Assembly: GCA_918807975.1 (NCBI GenBank) | Contig: OU964934.1 | Location: forward strand, 17,422,001 to 17,486,000 | Direction: 5' to 3' | Length of the DNA: 64,000 bases | From: Aplidium turbinatum | Taxonomy: Eukaryota; Chordata; Ascidiacea; Aplousobranchia; Polyclinidae | Shown here: piece after piece, positions 50,701 to 60,978 of the stretch | How positions within the stretch are numbered: position 1 is the first letter of the stretch | Layout: each line of letters opens with the position of its first letter | Notes under the pieces: generated by a model | What the model was told of the DNA's origin: nothing | The model's database searches: none | What the model saw: the letters and a program-made list of their open reading frames with translations, nothing else | Made by a program: the position numbers and the translations under genes

Positions 50701-50952
50701 GCTTAACCGCCTACGAACCGGCGTCGGTCGCTTTCGTTCAGACATGTGCAAATGGGGCCTGGCTCCCTCACCGGGATGCGAGTGTGGCGCCACAGACTAG
50801 ACAGTAGATCATGTCGTCCATGACTGCCCAATCCATCAACCACCACATGGAGCGCTTGGACTGAAGGCCCTGGATGACAAGACTGTCGAGTGGCTGATGA
50901 CATCATGCCCAAACATATAGTCCAGAAGAACAGCTCATACGACGAAGAAGAA
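47743..50952 (+). mobile_element. LINE, I-group (Nimb-like), 11-bp TSD
   Basis: The direct repeat AGTAACTCACT flanks it (47732-47742 and 50953-50963). It starts CAGTCTCACTCGGGGAGG, has an 80-bp leader, one long reading frame and a short 3' end in GACGAAGAAGAA. It is much more GC-rich than its surroundings, consistent with recent arrival. No separate ORF1 is seen, so it is either a one-ORF type or truncated at the 5' end. Confidence 0.88.
47822..50920 (+). pseudogene. LINE ORF2: AP endonuclease, reverse transcriptase, C-terminal zinc motif
   Basis: One frame of 1033 codons, interrupted by two in-frame stops, TGA at 49292-49294 and TAG at 50798-50800; otherwise uninterrupted. The endonuclease runs from PTVLQLNIEGI through LIILLQETHC (catalytic Glu) and YAGDFNCHHTDWG to GTNPDLAF and SQHRPSL, where most relatives have SDH. 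The RT contains SYRPISLLC, AVFVDLTAAYDTVWH, NGVPQGSVLAPLLFN and YADDLAL. The C-terminus has WGLAPSPGCECGATD, a stop where relatives have Gln, then TVDHVVHDCP, a CCHC-like motif. Both stops are single-base changes (the TAG is one step from CAG), so the copy died recently. Confidence 0.9.
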
Positions 50953-50963
50953 AGTAACTCACT

Positions 50964-51245
50964 ACTCAGCGGAGAGCTCAACTCGTCAATGATGCAAAAC
51001 ACCAATTTGGGAAAAAAAATGTCTGGACAATCAATGGCAACAGTTTTGTATTTATTTATTCACAGACACACATAATCAAATCTTCAGAAGACATCGTAAA
51101 GTTAAGTATGTACTGATTAATTAATCTTTTAATGTTTCAGGTTAGGCCTATTAATAGCCTATCTAATTTGTTAAAACTGGTAACTATTTACAAAACAGTG
51201 CATATATATGATACTGCAAATAATTTTAACCAATGTATATTGTAT
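50964..51245. other. Gap between LINE and BEL element
   Basis: No coding or repeat structure recognised; AT-rich toward the BEL target site. Confidence 0.4.
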
Positions 51246-51250
51246 AGGCT

Positions 51251-51797
51251 TGGTCACAGCGGTAAACCATAATCTCTTCGTGGGAAAATTGTAACGTAAG
51301 ATTCCCAAATCCGTTCGTCTGCATGCAATGACCCAAAAATAAACACACTTTCGAAACGTCTATTCAAAAGTGTATTCCAGTAAAATTAGCCCGAGGCTAT
51401 CGAAATGACTGGTGCAACGCCGTACACCTAAAAACTGTCACTACAATACAAATTACTTGGATAAAAGACGGAACTTTTGTCCAGCTAGCAAGCACTAAGC
51501 CAACAGTTAAATGTGCGGCCAACTTTCAAACAATCATTTTACGAATGACCAGAATAGATATCAATATCTCAAATTCACGTAGAAAGTAACTGTGACGCAA
51601 TAAATGAAAGACAATTATGAAGTCATTCCAACAGGTGTTTAAGCTGATGTAATATTTCCTGTTTAAACAGGCCCAAACAGGTCTTATGAACGATGGTGCA
51701 ATTTTGGCACATGCTTTAGGAATTTCCATGACGTAATATTCAGTAGACTTGAACGGTTTTTATATGACGTTTGATTTGGTGAAAATTGTCGGGAACA
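51251..51797 (-). repeat. BEL/Pao 3' LTR
   Basis: 547 bp, same length and sequence by eye as the LTR at 56578-57124. Confidence 0.93.
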
Positions 51798-52102
51798 TAG
51801 CGGCCCCTAGTTATGACAGTCCGACATGGCATAACTAAAAAGAAATGACGACAATTGTGAGCCAATGAATAAAAACACATGATACACAAATTGTTTGAAT
51901 CACTCACGTGTAAGTTAATACGCAAATACAAAGGGCATGCAAAGAATGAACAGCAATAAGAATAAACACGACGATACATGAAATTGGTACCATAGGTACA
52001 CGCTAAATGACGCTATATACAATGGTTGCGCTAATAACCGACTGTTCCGGGCTCAGACAAGGGTCGGCCACCGCAGACAAAACCAGGCTCAAACCCTAAC
52101 AC

Positions 52103-55100
52103 TTAGGTGTTCTTTACGGGGGCGAGGCACGAAATATCCCTTAACACGTAGTCTACTTTCACTTTCCCCGTACTCTCATCATAGTTGCAGACGGCAACTT
52201 TGGCTCTACGAACCACAGGCTTCCCTTTCCTAATTTGTGGAACTACCTCATGCACCCTCCCAAGTTGATACTTCCCACGTTTACCAATGTCTTGGAGAGA
52301 ACCTATCACTACAAGTTGACCAGGCTCCAAATTCTCGGCCATTTTTAGCCATTTTTTCCGGCCCTGAAGACCTGGCAAGTAAAAATCGATCCATTTATTC
52401 CAAAACTGCTGAGAAAGTGACAAATTGAACCGATAATCCCTTCTTAATTGGTCACGATCATGTGGTTGCCCAACAGCACAGTATGGGTCTAAGTATGGGG
52501 TCAAAAGTGAGGCAGGGGTGATGACAGTAAAATCCCTAGGGTCGTCACTCAAAGGTACCAAAGGGCGTTCGTTCACGATCCGAACGGCACTGCCTGTGTA
52601 CGTAAGCAGTTCAATAAAATTGGGCTTACGAATTGAAGAGTCCAAAATGTGAAAAAAGTATTTGGTCACATCAGCCATGAAACCAAATCTGTCAAGCCGA
52701 AATCTAGCCAAGACATCTGCCAGAGGGTTTAACAAGTCAGACAATTCAGGACAAGAAGACATTACATCATTTACACAAGTTCCTCGGAATTCAGATTGTT
52801 TTAAAGCCTTCTTCTTTAAATCAGCAGCTCTATCTGACGCCAACACAAAATTGTTAGGTAAATCAATATCTTCCTTCAACGGAACAGGTATCTCAAATCG
52901 ACCATCTTTCAACTCAATATTCGGCTCGACAAGTTCTCTAGCCAAAATATCATTGCGAGACAATTCACAGGTTTCATTTTGCAAAGTCAAATCCTGAATG
53001 ACTTTATTCAGGTCTGCTATTTCCATATCACGAGACTCAATTTTACGCTGAAAGCCAGAGATGACATCCGACTCTGAAGACGTCTGCACTCTGCACACTT
53101 TAGCAACGCTTTCAACTAAGGGTGACTTACCACCACAAGCCAACCAACCGAGAGGAGTGAGCAAAGCATGCGGTTCACTACGATTGTCACCAACACGCTC
53201 TTCTTTTGCACACATCAAATAAGCGTTGTCGTTGCCAATCAGTACATCTACAGTACTACAATCATTCAAATGAAACATATTCACGTCATGAAAATGACGG
53301 AAACCACTTAAATCTTGTTTATGGGGTAAAGTTTTAACATCGTCAGCCCAAGCTGGGTTAACCACCGAGGTTATATCACAAAACAGTTCATCAGTCTCTA
53401 ACGACTGGATGTTGAGTTTAACAAGGTCAGCACAAGTAGGTTTCTGACCAGCCAGAGTATCTATTTTAAACGACGCTTTATCATACGGTTTAAGACCAAG
53501 TTCGCACACCAAGTCACTCGAAACAAAGGTCAACTGCGAACCAGGATCATGCTGACAATACACCAACTTCGATTTGCCAGTCATTGGATTCAAAACACGA
53601 GCAGCAGTAACGCGGTTAAAGGCTGCTTTAACATTTCCAATCTTAACATTACGCACAGGAACTCTGGCACCAGCATCATCTTTACCGACCGAATCCAGAG
53701 AATCACGTGACGTCACATAAAAATCATGCAGAAGAAAATAGTGTTTCCTATCGTTGGTAGGTCCACACTTACGACAGTTATTTGCATGATTACAGTCTCT
53801 AACCATATGCTGGCGCAAACAATTCAAGCATTTGCCAGCTTTCACAATGACATCTCTCCGATCTTTAGGTGTCAAGCGCAAAAATTCTTTACAATTAGAC
53901 AAAAAATGATATTCAACTTGACCACGTGACGAACAACAAAAACACGCCGGTATGTCACTATGTCTGGCCACACCGCCGCGCGGTGCGCCAACAGCAGTCG
54001 AGTACTGCGAACTCCCTGAAATCACATTATCATGGGGTTTTACCGACGTCTGCCTAACCGGACATGAAGGCAATTTTCCTTTGCCAAACTTTTTAAAATG
54101 CTGCGACTCACCAGAATCGCCCATTAGCATAATGCTAAAATCAGTCGACTTGCGCGTTTCCTCCCGTACTACAAAATCAAACAAACTCTGAAAAGTAGGT
54201 TCCTCAGTGCTACCATACTGATCACCTAAAAAGTCAAGATAACGCTGCTTAGCGTCAAACGGGAGTCGCTTAGCCAAATCCAAAACAAAACGTCCTTCTA
54301 ATTTATCACGCTGACCATAAGCTTTCGCGTAAAGCAAACACTGCGACAATTCATCTTTAAACTCTTTCAAATCACTGGAAGAGATAGAAGTCAATTTGCT
54401 ACCATAGCGATACTTTCTAATTTCTGGTTCTGCGAAAAGACCTCCACGAACCCCAAAACGTTGGGACAAGCGAGCTAACGACATTTCTATCCTGTCTTCC
54501 TCTGACAAGCCAGGAGTGTCAGAAACCAAATTAGCAATCGTTTGTGCAGCTGTTCTAACACAAGCTGCTTGCAACAAAGTCAAACGAGTTCCCTTAAAGG
54601 GCGAAGCTGCCATCAAGGCCATAACACGATTTTTAAAGAAGACAAATGGCATATTATTACCATCGTAACCAATCAAGGCCGCCTTATCGAAGAACGTCCT
54701 ACTATTTTGGTATTCAAAAAAGCAATCCTGCTGTTGAGAACTCGATTTAGCGGGAGAAGACAAGCTATATCCCTTAAGGGGCTGAGTGGGCTCAGTCACA
54801 TGCACAGCCCGATCACGATCCTCAAACACGTTAAAATCAGGAGACACGATACGCCTCTCACAACCACCCAAATTACGTGTAGCTGGGCGATCAGCAACTA
54901 GCGGCGCAGAAAACTTTGAAGGGGGCAAAGCATTACTGCTAATGGCGGCCCCGTGACCTGTACGCTCTGGGGGAGGAGTTCGGTTGTAATTCGCAGACCT
55001 TGGCTCTACAGCCTTCGGAAGACCCTTAGCCGCGGCCCCGAGACCTCCTGAAACAGCTGGAAAACATGTGGATTGTACAGGTCCACTTACGGATTGAACA

Positions 55101-56044
55101 GGCGTGTGGAAAAGGTTAGGTAAATTAAACTGTGATTGATGTTCACTTCTGGAATGCCTAGAAGAGCCCTTCCTAGAGCTACGCCGGGAGCCCAACTCAG
55201 AACGATATTCAGCTAAAACTACCTCTTTACGTTGTTCGGCCCTCAACTGAGCGTCTTTGAGTGCGAACTCAGCAGCTCTAGCTTCGGCTCTCGCGGCGGC
55301 CTCAGCAGCTCTCGCTTCGGCCTCAGCAGCTCTCGCGTCGGCCTCAGCTCTCGCGGCAGCCTCAGCTCGTATGGCCTCAGCTCGTATGGCCTCAGCTCGT
55401 ATGGCCTCAGCTCTTGCGGCAGCCTCTGCTCGTGCGGCAGCCTCAGCTCGTATGGCTTCAGCTCTTGCGATGGCCTCAGCAGCTCTTGCTTCGGCCTCAG
55501 CTTGGATCTGGAGCTCCTCTCGTCTTAACTGTAGGTTAATTTGTGCAACTATCCGTGACGAGCTCTCAGACATCCTAGTGCTTACATTTGAGGCGCTATC
55601 CTCAGGATGTATGTCAGCATCCAACCTATCTGACAACTCACTTTCTTTTTGTTCAAAGTTATTTTTTAACGAGTTAAATTCGGGATCTACCCTATCACGA
55701 AGTTCTGCCAAGATTGCAGAGTTAACAATTTTACTCAAAAGAGCATGGAAATGCCGTAATTCCTCTTCTAAAGTAGATAACTTAGATCTAAAAATTAACA
55801 GTTCCTGCTTATCACTCAAAGAACCTAGGGCCACAGAAAGTTTCCCAATTTGAGTTAAAATATCCCGTCTAAGATGCCGGGCCTCTCGAACTGACTTAGC
55901 CTCATCGTTAATGGGTCCCTCCCCAGAATGGCCTGCCCGACCGCAAAGAACATCATCAGGCTTAAACTCAGTCGAGTCGACGGCGGTCGAGTCCCTGTCG
56001 CCACCGAGTGTAGACATATTAAATGTTAGGGCTAAATTTAACAA
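52103..56044 (-). CDS. BEL/Pao gag-protease polyprotein frame (fossil element)
   Basis: A single frame of 1313 codons. Residues about 60-170 are helical and charged. About 175-285 form an Ala/Glu/Arg-rich coiled coil built from short repeats (RAEA, AAEARA). A gag-like DUF1759-type region follows (FFKNRVMALMAASPFKGTRL, about 475-660). A Cys/His-rich zinc region sits near 705-770 (CFCC, CLNCLRQHMVRDC, CRKCG), and a protease-like DPGSQLTFVSSDLV near 840. The end (GPKK-like GRKKWLKMAENLEPGQLVVI then DESTGKVKVDYVLRDISCLA) is the DUF5641-type tail after integrase. The family's full polyprotein is longer and includes RT and integrase cores that I do not recognise here. Confidence 0.85.
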   Translation of the reverse strand: MLNLALTFNMSTLGGDRDSTAVDSTEFKPDDVLCGRAGHSGEGPINDEAKSVREARHLRRDILTQIGKLSVALGSLSDKQELLIFRSKLSTLEEELRHFHALLSKIVNSAILAELRDRVDPEFNSLKNNFEQKESELSDRLDADIHPEDSASNVSTRMSESSSRIVAQINLQLRREELQIQAEAEARAAEAIARAEAIRAEAAARAEAAARAEAIRAEAIRAEAIRAEAAARAEADARAAEAEARAAEAAARAEARAAEFALKDAQLRAEQRKEVVLAEYRSELGSRRSSRKGSSRHSRSEHQSQFNLPNLFHTPVQSVSGPVQSTCFPAVSGGLGAAAKGLPKAVEPRSANYNRTPPPERTGHGAAISSNALPPSKFSAPLVADRPATRNLGGCERRIVSPDFNVFEDRDRAVHVTEPTQPLKGYSLSSPAKSSSQQQDCFFEYQNSRTFFDKAALIGYDGNNMPFVFFKNRVMALMAASPFKGTRLTLLQAACVRTAAQTIANLVSDTPGLSEEDRIEMSLARLSQRFGVRGGLFAEPEIRKYRYGSKLTSISSSDLKEFKDELSQCLLYAKAYGQRDKLEGRFVLDLAKRLPFDAKQRYLDFLGDQYGSTEEPTFQSLFDFVVREETRKSTDFSIMLMGDSGESQHFKKFGKGKLPSCPVRQTSVKPHDNVISGSSQYSTAVGAPRGGVARHSDIPACFCCSSRGQVEYHFLSNCKEFLRLTPKDRRDVIVKAGKCLNCLRQHMVRDCNHANNCRKCGPTNDRKHYFLLHDFYVTSRDSLDSVGKDDAGARVPVRNVKIGNVKAAFNRVTAARVLNPMTGKSKLVYCQHDPGSQLTFVSSDLVCELGLKPYDKASFKIDTLAGQKPTCADLVKLNIQSLETDELFCDITSVVNPAWADDVKTLPHKQDLSGFRHFHDVNMFHLNDCSTVDVLIGNDNAYLMCAKEERVGDNRSEPHALLTPLGWLACGGKSPLVESVAKVCRVQTSSESDVISGFQRKIESRDMEIADLNKVIQDLTLQNETCELSRNDILARELVEPNIELKDGRFEIPVPLKEDIDLPNNFVLASDRAADLKKKALKQSEFRGTCVNDVMSSCPELSDLLNPLADVLARFRLDRFGFMADVTKYFFHILDSSIRKPNFIELLTYTGSAVRIVNERPLVPLSDDPRDFTVITPASLLTPYLDPYCAVGQPHDRDQLRRDYRFNLSLSQQFWNKWIDFYLPGLQGRKKWLKMAENLEPGQLVVIGSLQDIGKRGKYQLGRVHEVVPQIRKGKPVVRRAKVAVCNYDESTGKVKVDYVLRDISCLAPVKNT
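55270..55520 (-). repeat. Short coding repeats for an Ala/Glu/Arg coiled coil in the BEL gag
   Basis: Tandem 18-24-bp units (CTCAGCTCGTATGGC and variants) encode RAEAIRAEA-type repeats. Their regularity suggests recent expansion by slippage. Confidence 0.75.
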
Positions 56045-56289
56045 TTAAAAAATTAAGTTACACAAACACACAAATTACAGTAGTTATAAAAAACTTAACT
56101 GCAAAGACCGTAAAAAAAATACAAAAAAGAATTTAAATGCACGATACCGTAGCTGTACGAGTATGTGAAGTCCAAACGTCCACAAAACTTGCTTGGATTC
56201 TTCCACTTGAATCTTCAAGCACAGATGGATTGCCTTTAATCTTCTTTCTTGCCAATGAATGTCAAAGTTATTTTTCTTCTGTACCAAAC

Positions 56290-56577
56290 TGAGAAGAAAT
56301 GTCTTTACTTTTTAGCTTAAAGTTCTTCAGTTGCCTACCGAGAAGAAATGTCTTTAATTTTCTTTGCTTCTTTAGACTACCAACCAATAAGATCTTCTTT
56401 TATTATTTCTTTGCTTCTAAGTGCTTCTGTGCCAAACACTAGACAGAGAATCGTCTTTTATTTTTTATGCTGCCTGTGCTTTCGTACAAACACTAGCCAG
56501 AGAATCGTCTTTTATTTTTTATGTGCTTCTAGTGCTTCTTGGCCTACCAGCTAACAAGCGACGTCTTTTATTTTTTA
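56290..56577 (-). repeat. Degenerate tandem repeats in the BEL leader
   Basis: Units of about 60 bp share GAATCGTCTTTTATTTTTTA (plus-strand reading); three are close copies and three more are diverged. They lie between the 5' LTR and the gag frame. Confidence 0.7.
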
Positions 56578-57124
56578 TGGTCACAGCGGTAAACCATAAT
56601 CTCTTCGTGGGAAAATTGTAACGTAAGATTCCCAAATCCGTTCGTCTGCATGCAATGACCCAAAAATAAACACACTTTCGAAACGTCTATTCAAAAGTGT
56701 ATTCCAGTAAAATTAGCCCGAGGCTATCGAAATGACTGGTGCAACGCCGTACACCTAAAAACTGTCACTACAATACAAATTACTTGGATAAAAGACGGAA
56801 CTTTTGTCCAGCTAGCAAGCACTAAGCCAACAGTTAAATGTGCGGCCAACTTTCAAACAATCATTTTACGAATGACCAGAATAGATATCAATATCTCAAA
56901 TTCACGTAGAAAGTAACTGTGACGCAATAAATGAAAGACAATTATGAAGTCATTCCAACAGGTGTTTAAGCTGATGTAATATTTCCTGTTTAAACAGGCC
57001 CAAACAGGTCTTATGAACGATGGTGCAATTTTGGCACATGCTTTAGGAATTTCCATGACGTAATATTCAGTAGACTTGAACGGTTTTTATATGACGTTTG
57101 ATTTGGTGAAAATTGTCGGGAACA
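56578..57124 (-). repeat. BEL/Pao 5' LTR
   Basis: 547 bp, reading TGTTCCCGACAATTTTC... to ...GCTGTGACCA on the minus strand. Confidence 0.93.
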
Positions 57125-57282
57125 AGGCTAGATTGTCACTCTCATGTTGGACACTTCCTTGTTACTTGTAAATTAGGAGAAAAAGTCTGCTTTAAATTCA
57201 TCGTATTTTTTGTCCCAACAATGATAGTTGTAGCAAGACCCCGATATCAATTGAGCAATTGTGTTCAAACTGGAAATTGGTG

Positions 57283-57321
57283 TTTTCGTGTTTAAATTTC
57301 ACAACAATTTACTACCAGATT
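57283..57321 (+). pseudogene. LINE RT tail fragment, left part
   Basis: Reads VFVFKFHNNLLP and joins, once the hAT at 57322-60468 and one TSD copy are removed, to DCFSNHFKYVKEVHSLCTRN at 60472 onward. The 'HN.LLP..F' motif is typical of the end of jockey/CR1-type RTs. Confidence 0.6.
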
Positions 57322-57852
57322 CAGTGGCGGGAACTATTCTTCTCTAGGGGGGGCTGAAGCTGCCGTAGTGTTGTGAGCTTCTGGGAGGCTTCGCCCCCCA
57401 GTCCCAGACCCCCCTTATGTGGGAGAACATTTAAAACTGGTAGTAGGTATTATCGGTGTCCTCCTGTGTGCAATAAGACGCCAAAAACACGCACATTGAA
57501 AGTTGTAAGAAACGAAGAACGGCAACAACAAAAGCAGCTGTTCAGGAAATTAAAATGAAAACGAACAAATTAGAAAGTGATATGAAAACGACAGTTTGTA
57601 GAAATGAGTTCTCACACGCTTCCGAAGATTGCTTTTCGCTCAGGTTTTTCTCTATGAGCTGTGTCATGAGTTTTTTGACATCGACAGTGTTCAAAATGTT
57701 TTGGTAGACATGCATCAACGCAAGGCGAGTAGGCTAAGTCTTTTTTGTGTCATTGAGCTTCTCAACCAGGTTTTCAGGCGCCATAGAGCAGAAACAGAAC
57801 GTTCTGATGATGCAGATGAAACCGGGAGGCAAAGGCAGAGCTCCACAGCTTT

Positions 57853-58370
57853 TCACGTTTCTTTGAAAAGATCTAGTCTTCGAGGGTTTAGTTGTTGTTG
57901 TAGTTGTAGTTGTTGTAGTTGCGGTTGTAGTAGTCGTAGTTGTAGTTGCGATAGTATCTCAGCAACCTTTTTAACGGAGTTTGCGGTTTTTCCACTTACA
58001 ACATCGCTACTTAAGCAAGGTAGGCCTAAGTTCCGTTTTAGGCGATCTTTTCTGATGGCATCGAGTAAGCTGATCTCAGTATCAGATCCTTCCTCACCGT
58101 TTGCACAGCTCAGAAGGGTCTTCTCTCTGTTGGCTGCTTTAAGTAGATCAGCCTGGTCGAATCTTTGATCAAGCTCAGCTTGAACAAAATCAAGGGCTTC
58201 GATGTATTGCCGTTTCCACGCTTCTTCTCTCGCAGACGACAAACCATCCGATTCCTCTGTATTTTGAAATCTTACTAGAGTTTTTCTCACTTGGGGATTC
58301 TTGGGCGTCTTTAGGTGATTGGCAGACGCAAAGACGTTCGCTGCTTCCACAAGCATGGAAACGGATTAAC
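57853..58370 (-). pseudogene. hAT transposase fragment with (GTT/GTA)n coding microsatellite
   Basis: 167 codons on the minus strand. The central KRQYIEALDFVQAELDQRFD then QADLLKAANREKTLL matches the 'Y.E.ID.V...L..RFDQ.....L...E.LL' segment of ZMYM1-like hAT transposases. The C-terminal part (LQLRLLQPQLQQLQLQQQL) is an artefact of a trinucleotide repeat at 57890-57955. The catalytic regions are missing. Remnant only. Confidence 0.7.
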
Positions 58371-58614
58371 CTTTTCTGAGATTTTTGATCCGTTTGTGGA
58401 AATGGTGATGATCCAAAGATGAAGAAGCAGAGATCTTCTTGTTTTGGAGCTGTCTTGTGACGGCTTCTGCAAACTGGAAAACTTCACTGCTGCAGGTAAT
58501 CGGAAAATAAAGCCACATCATGCGTGCTTATTTTACCAAGCTGAATATTTTTGCACGTGCGTCTCCTTTCATTGCACTACTGTATCTTCTGTCATGTAGG
58601 TCAGACATTGCAAC

Positions 58615-59802
58615 CAGTGGTGCCGAAGTAGGGGGGGATGGGGGGGATATATCCCCCCAATATTTTGGCAGCATCCCCCCAATAATTTAGAAAAAATATT
58701 TGCTATGAAGTTGTACTTCGATTTAGTTGTTTGCAAGCATCTTGCATTGCTGTTGTTTTTCTTTTATTGATGTTTGATCACAGTTCTAAACTGTCTTGGA
58801 TTTGACGGCAGACAATGAAGGACCTTCATTGAAAGTATTAAGGACGAGTTGGACCAGGCCACCGGCCACGGCACTGCAGTAATGCTTATGAGGGGACTCA
58901 TTGTTTTAATCTCCTGTGCAGGCCTTGTGTCTCTGGTATGCAATGGATTAATCTCCTGCGTTTAATCGCAGCTCCTAACTATAGTGTCTGCTATTCTGAT
59001 CTAAAAGAGCTTACCAGGCATTGTACGAGTTGGAAAAACCTCTCTATTCTCAAATACTTCAGCTGATTAAGATCCTCTTAGTTTGCCCGGTAATCTCTGC
59101 TGCTTGTAAGAGGTCATTTTCCAATCTTCGTACATTGAAAACCTGGCTGAGAAATACTTTGGGACAGGAGAGGTTGAATGCTAGTATTATTTGCAACATT
59201 CACCAAAATATTTTTAATGACATCAGCATAAATGACATTGCTAATGAGGTTTCAATGTGCACTACCGTAAGACGCAACATGTTCGGTTGTAACAAGTTCT
59301 TGTTAAGTGTTTGAAAGTTATTATGTTTGTCATAAATTTGCAGGTGTTTTTCTGTAGCTTCGATTGTTTTCAGTATCCTGACTAGTGACTTTGTCTTATA
59401 GTGCACTAAGTGTAGTGATTCTAGTGAAGGAGAGGACAAGAAGAAAAGCAGCCTATAACTTCTGTTCTCTTTTTTTAAAAACTAAGTATTCATTGGAAGG
59501 TCATAAGATCGAATCCTGTTGGAGGTACCTATTTTTCTTTGACTGCTGCAAGAATAAGAAACAACCATTCACAAGCGCATTGATAGCACTTTTATCTCCA
59601 TGATTTCTTATCTGTATATTATGCTGTTAGCAGCTAATTTACCGAGGTCCGGTGATTGTTTAATAAACTTAATACCGGTACCACTAAAAAATTGTGTACA
59701 AAAATTTGCATCCCCCCCAATGTTCAAAAATCGTCTAAAATTTGATAAATTGTTGAATTATCCCCCCAATCCTCAACTAACTTCGGCACCACTGAGGCAC
59801 TG
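58615..59802 (+). mobile_element. Nested hAT transposon
   Basis: The left end is CAGTGGTGCCGAAG, the right end CTTCGGCACCACTGAGGCACTG. The 8-bp repeat ATTGCAAC flanks it (58607-58614, 59803-59810). The right tip carries a partial second copy of the terminal motif. 1188 bp, with a transposase C-terminus on the plus strand. Confidence 0.9.
59021..59314 (+). pseudogene. hAT dimerisation-domain remnant
   Basis: The 97-codon frame reads LQLIKILLVCPVISAACKRS, FSNLRTLKTWLRNTLGQERL, NASIICNIHQNIF; the 'L..P...A..ERSFS.LR..KTWLR...GQ.RL' pattern is the hAT C-terminal domain of ZMYM1-like elements. Only this last ~90 residues of the transposase remain. Confidence 0.82.
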
Positions 59803-59953
59803 ATTGCAACAGCCAAACAGGGTAGGGTAGCACTTAACAACACGATCGAGAGCAGAAGAACGAACGCACCAACAAGTAGGAAACAAACCCAGCAAATTGC
59901 AGGCAACTTCATCGGAACCGAAAAGCGACATGAACAAGGATTTACGTTTAGAC

Positions 59954-60030
59954 CAGAGGTGACGAACCTGCGGCCCGCGGGCCGCATGCGGCCCGTCAAA
60001 GAATTTTGTGCGGCCCGCAAAAACAATTTG
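59954..60030 (+). mobile_element. hAT (Charlie/ZBED-like) left end fragment
   Basis: CAGAGGTGACGAACCTGCGG followed by CCCGCGGGCCGCATGCGGCC and a GTGCGGCCCGC repeat is the signature left end of this hAT group. I found no right end or TSD. Confidence 0.6.
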
Positions 60031-60468
60031 ACAATCGCTCATGCATTAAAGACAAAAGACATCTTAAAGCTGTTTTATGCCTTCACTGGTACACCTTTCC
60101 TTTGTGTCATTGCATTATTCACCAGCAAAGCCTTTACGCAAAATCTGTGAAGTTTGATCATGTGATATCGGTATGAAAATTAAAATCTTAGTAGCCTATG
60201 CAGCTGAGAGTTGCCACTTTGTCTGTTCGACCTAATATTGAATGCTTAGTCAAGCAAAAAACTTTCCAAAAATCCCACTAAACTTTCCAAAAATTCTACC
60301 CAAGCAAAAAACTTTTCCAAAAATTTTCTGAAAATATGTTATGTACCTACCTTAAATTTTCAGAATTTTCTAGGGGGGCTGAAGCAATTTTAAAAATTTC
60401 CAGGGGGGGCTGAATTAGCTCTAGGGGGGGCTGAAGCCCCTTGAGCACCCCTACTTCCCGCGCCCTTG

Positions 60469-60978
60469 ACCAGATTGCTTCTCCAACCATTTTAAATATG
60501 TCAAAGAGGTTCACAGCCTGTGTACAAGAAACCATGATAATGATTCTCTAAACATTCCATACTTCTCAAAAACGCTTGTAACTCAGCATTCAATAGAATT
60601 CATAGGTGCAAAAACATGGAACGAATTTCCTTCTTCAATTAGAAAGAGTGATACAAAGTCATTTATTGTCCACAAACTAAAGCAACATTTAAACAAACAA
60701 AACGGATACGCAATAGAAAGACAGACGTAGAAAGGCTGTTTTTGCATTCATATGAAGATTCCAGTTGAAATCCGAAATACTTTACAAAAGATTAAGCCTA
60801 CCTAACAATAATGTTGACTGCTTGTGCTGTACTTTTATGTTTGTAGATATTAACAGCAAACGCAACACTCCATAACTAACACGACACCAAAGGAGATGAG
60901 AGCTTCATCAACACAATCAGGACATCATCATCTACCAGCTCATCCATTCCATCACCTACCAGGACAAGAAACAATAAC
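60469..60978 (+). pseudogene. LINE RT C-terminal tail, right part and 3' region
   Basis: The plus-strand frame from 60472 to 60730 reads DCFSNHFKYVKEVHSLCTRN, HDNDSLNIPYFSKTLVTQHS, IEFIGAKTWNEFPSSIRKSD, TKSFIVHKLKQHLNKQNG and a stop. The 'S.EFIGAK.WN.LP..IR....FK..LK..L' pattern is the C-terminus of jockey/CR1/L2-group RTs. The copy is 5'-truncated and was later split by the hAT. The sequence that follows merges into the 3-kb repeat. Confidence 0.75.

Larger units (their letters stand above)
51251..57124 (-). mobile_element. BEL/Pao LTR retrotransposon, incomplete, very young
   Basis: LTRs of 547 bp at 51251-51797 and 56578-57124 look identical by eye, with TG...CA ends on the minus strand. 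The 5-bp repeat AGGCT flanks them (51246-51250, 57125-57129). The parts seen are a repeat-rich leader, a gag region with coiled coil and Cys-rich zinc region, an aspartic-protease-like region and the domain that follows integrase in BEL/Pao. I recognise no reverse transcriptase core, so it is broken by about one loss and would need help in trans. The matching LTRs imply insertion within recent time. Confidence 0.93.
57322..60468. mobile_element. hAT transposon inserted in a LINE tail; host to a nested hAT
   Basis: The left tip is CAGTGGCGGGAAC, the right end CTTCCCGCGCCCTTG. The 8-bp repeat ACCAGATT flanks it (57314-57321 and 60469-60476). Both subterminal regions carry AGGGGGGGCTGAAGC motifs. 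The minus strand has a transposase fragment (57853-58356). A second hAT (58615-59802) sits inside, and a third hAT-type end starts at 59954. Confidence 0.88.

Noticed and set aside
57890-57955. Leucine/glutamine-rich protein domain in the hAT remnant
   Set aside because: It is a translated GTT/GTA microsatellite.
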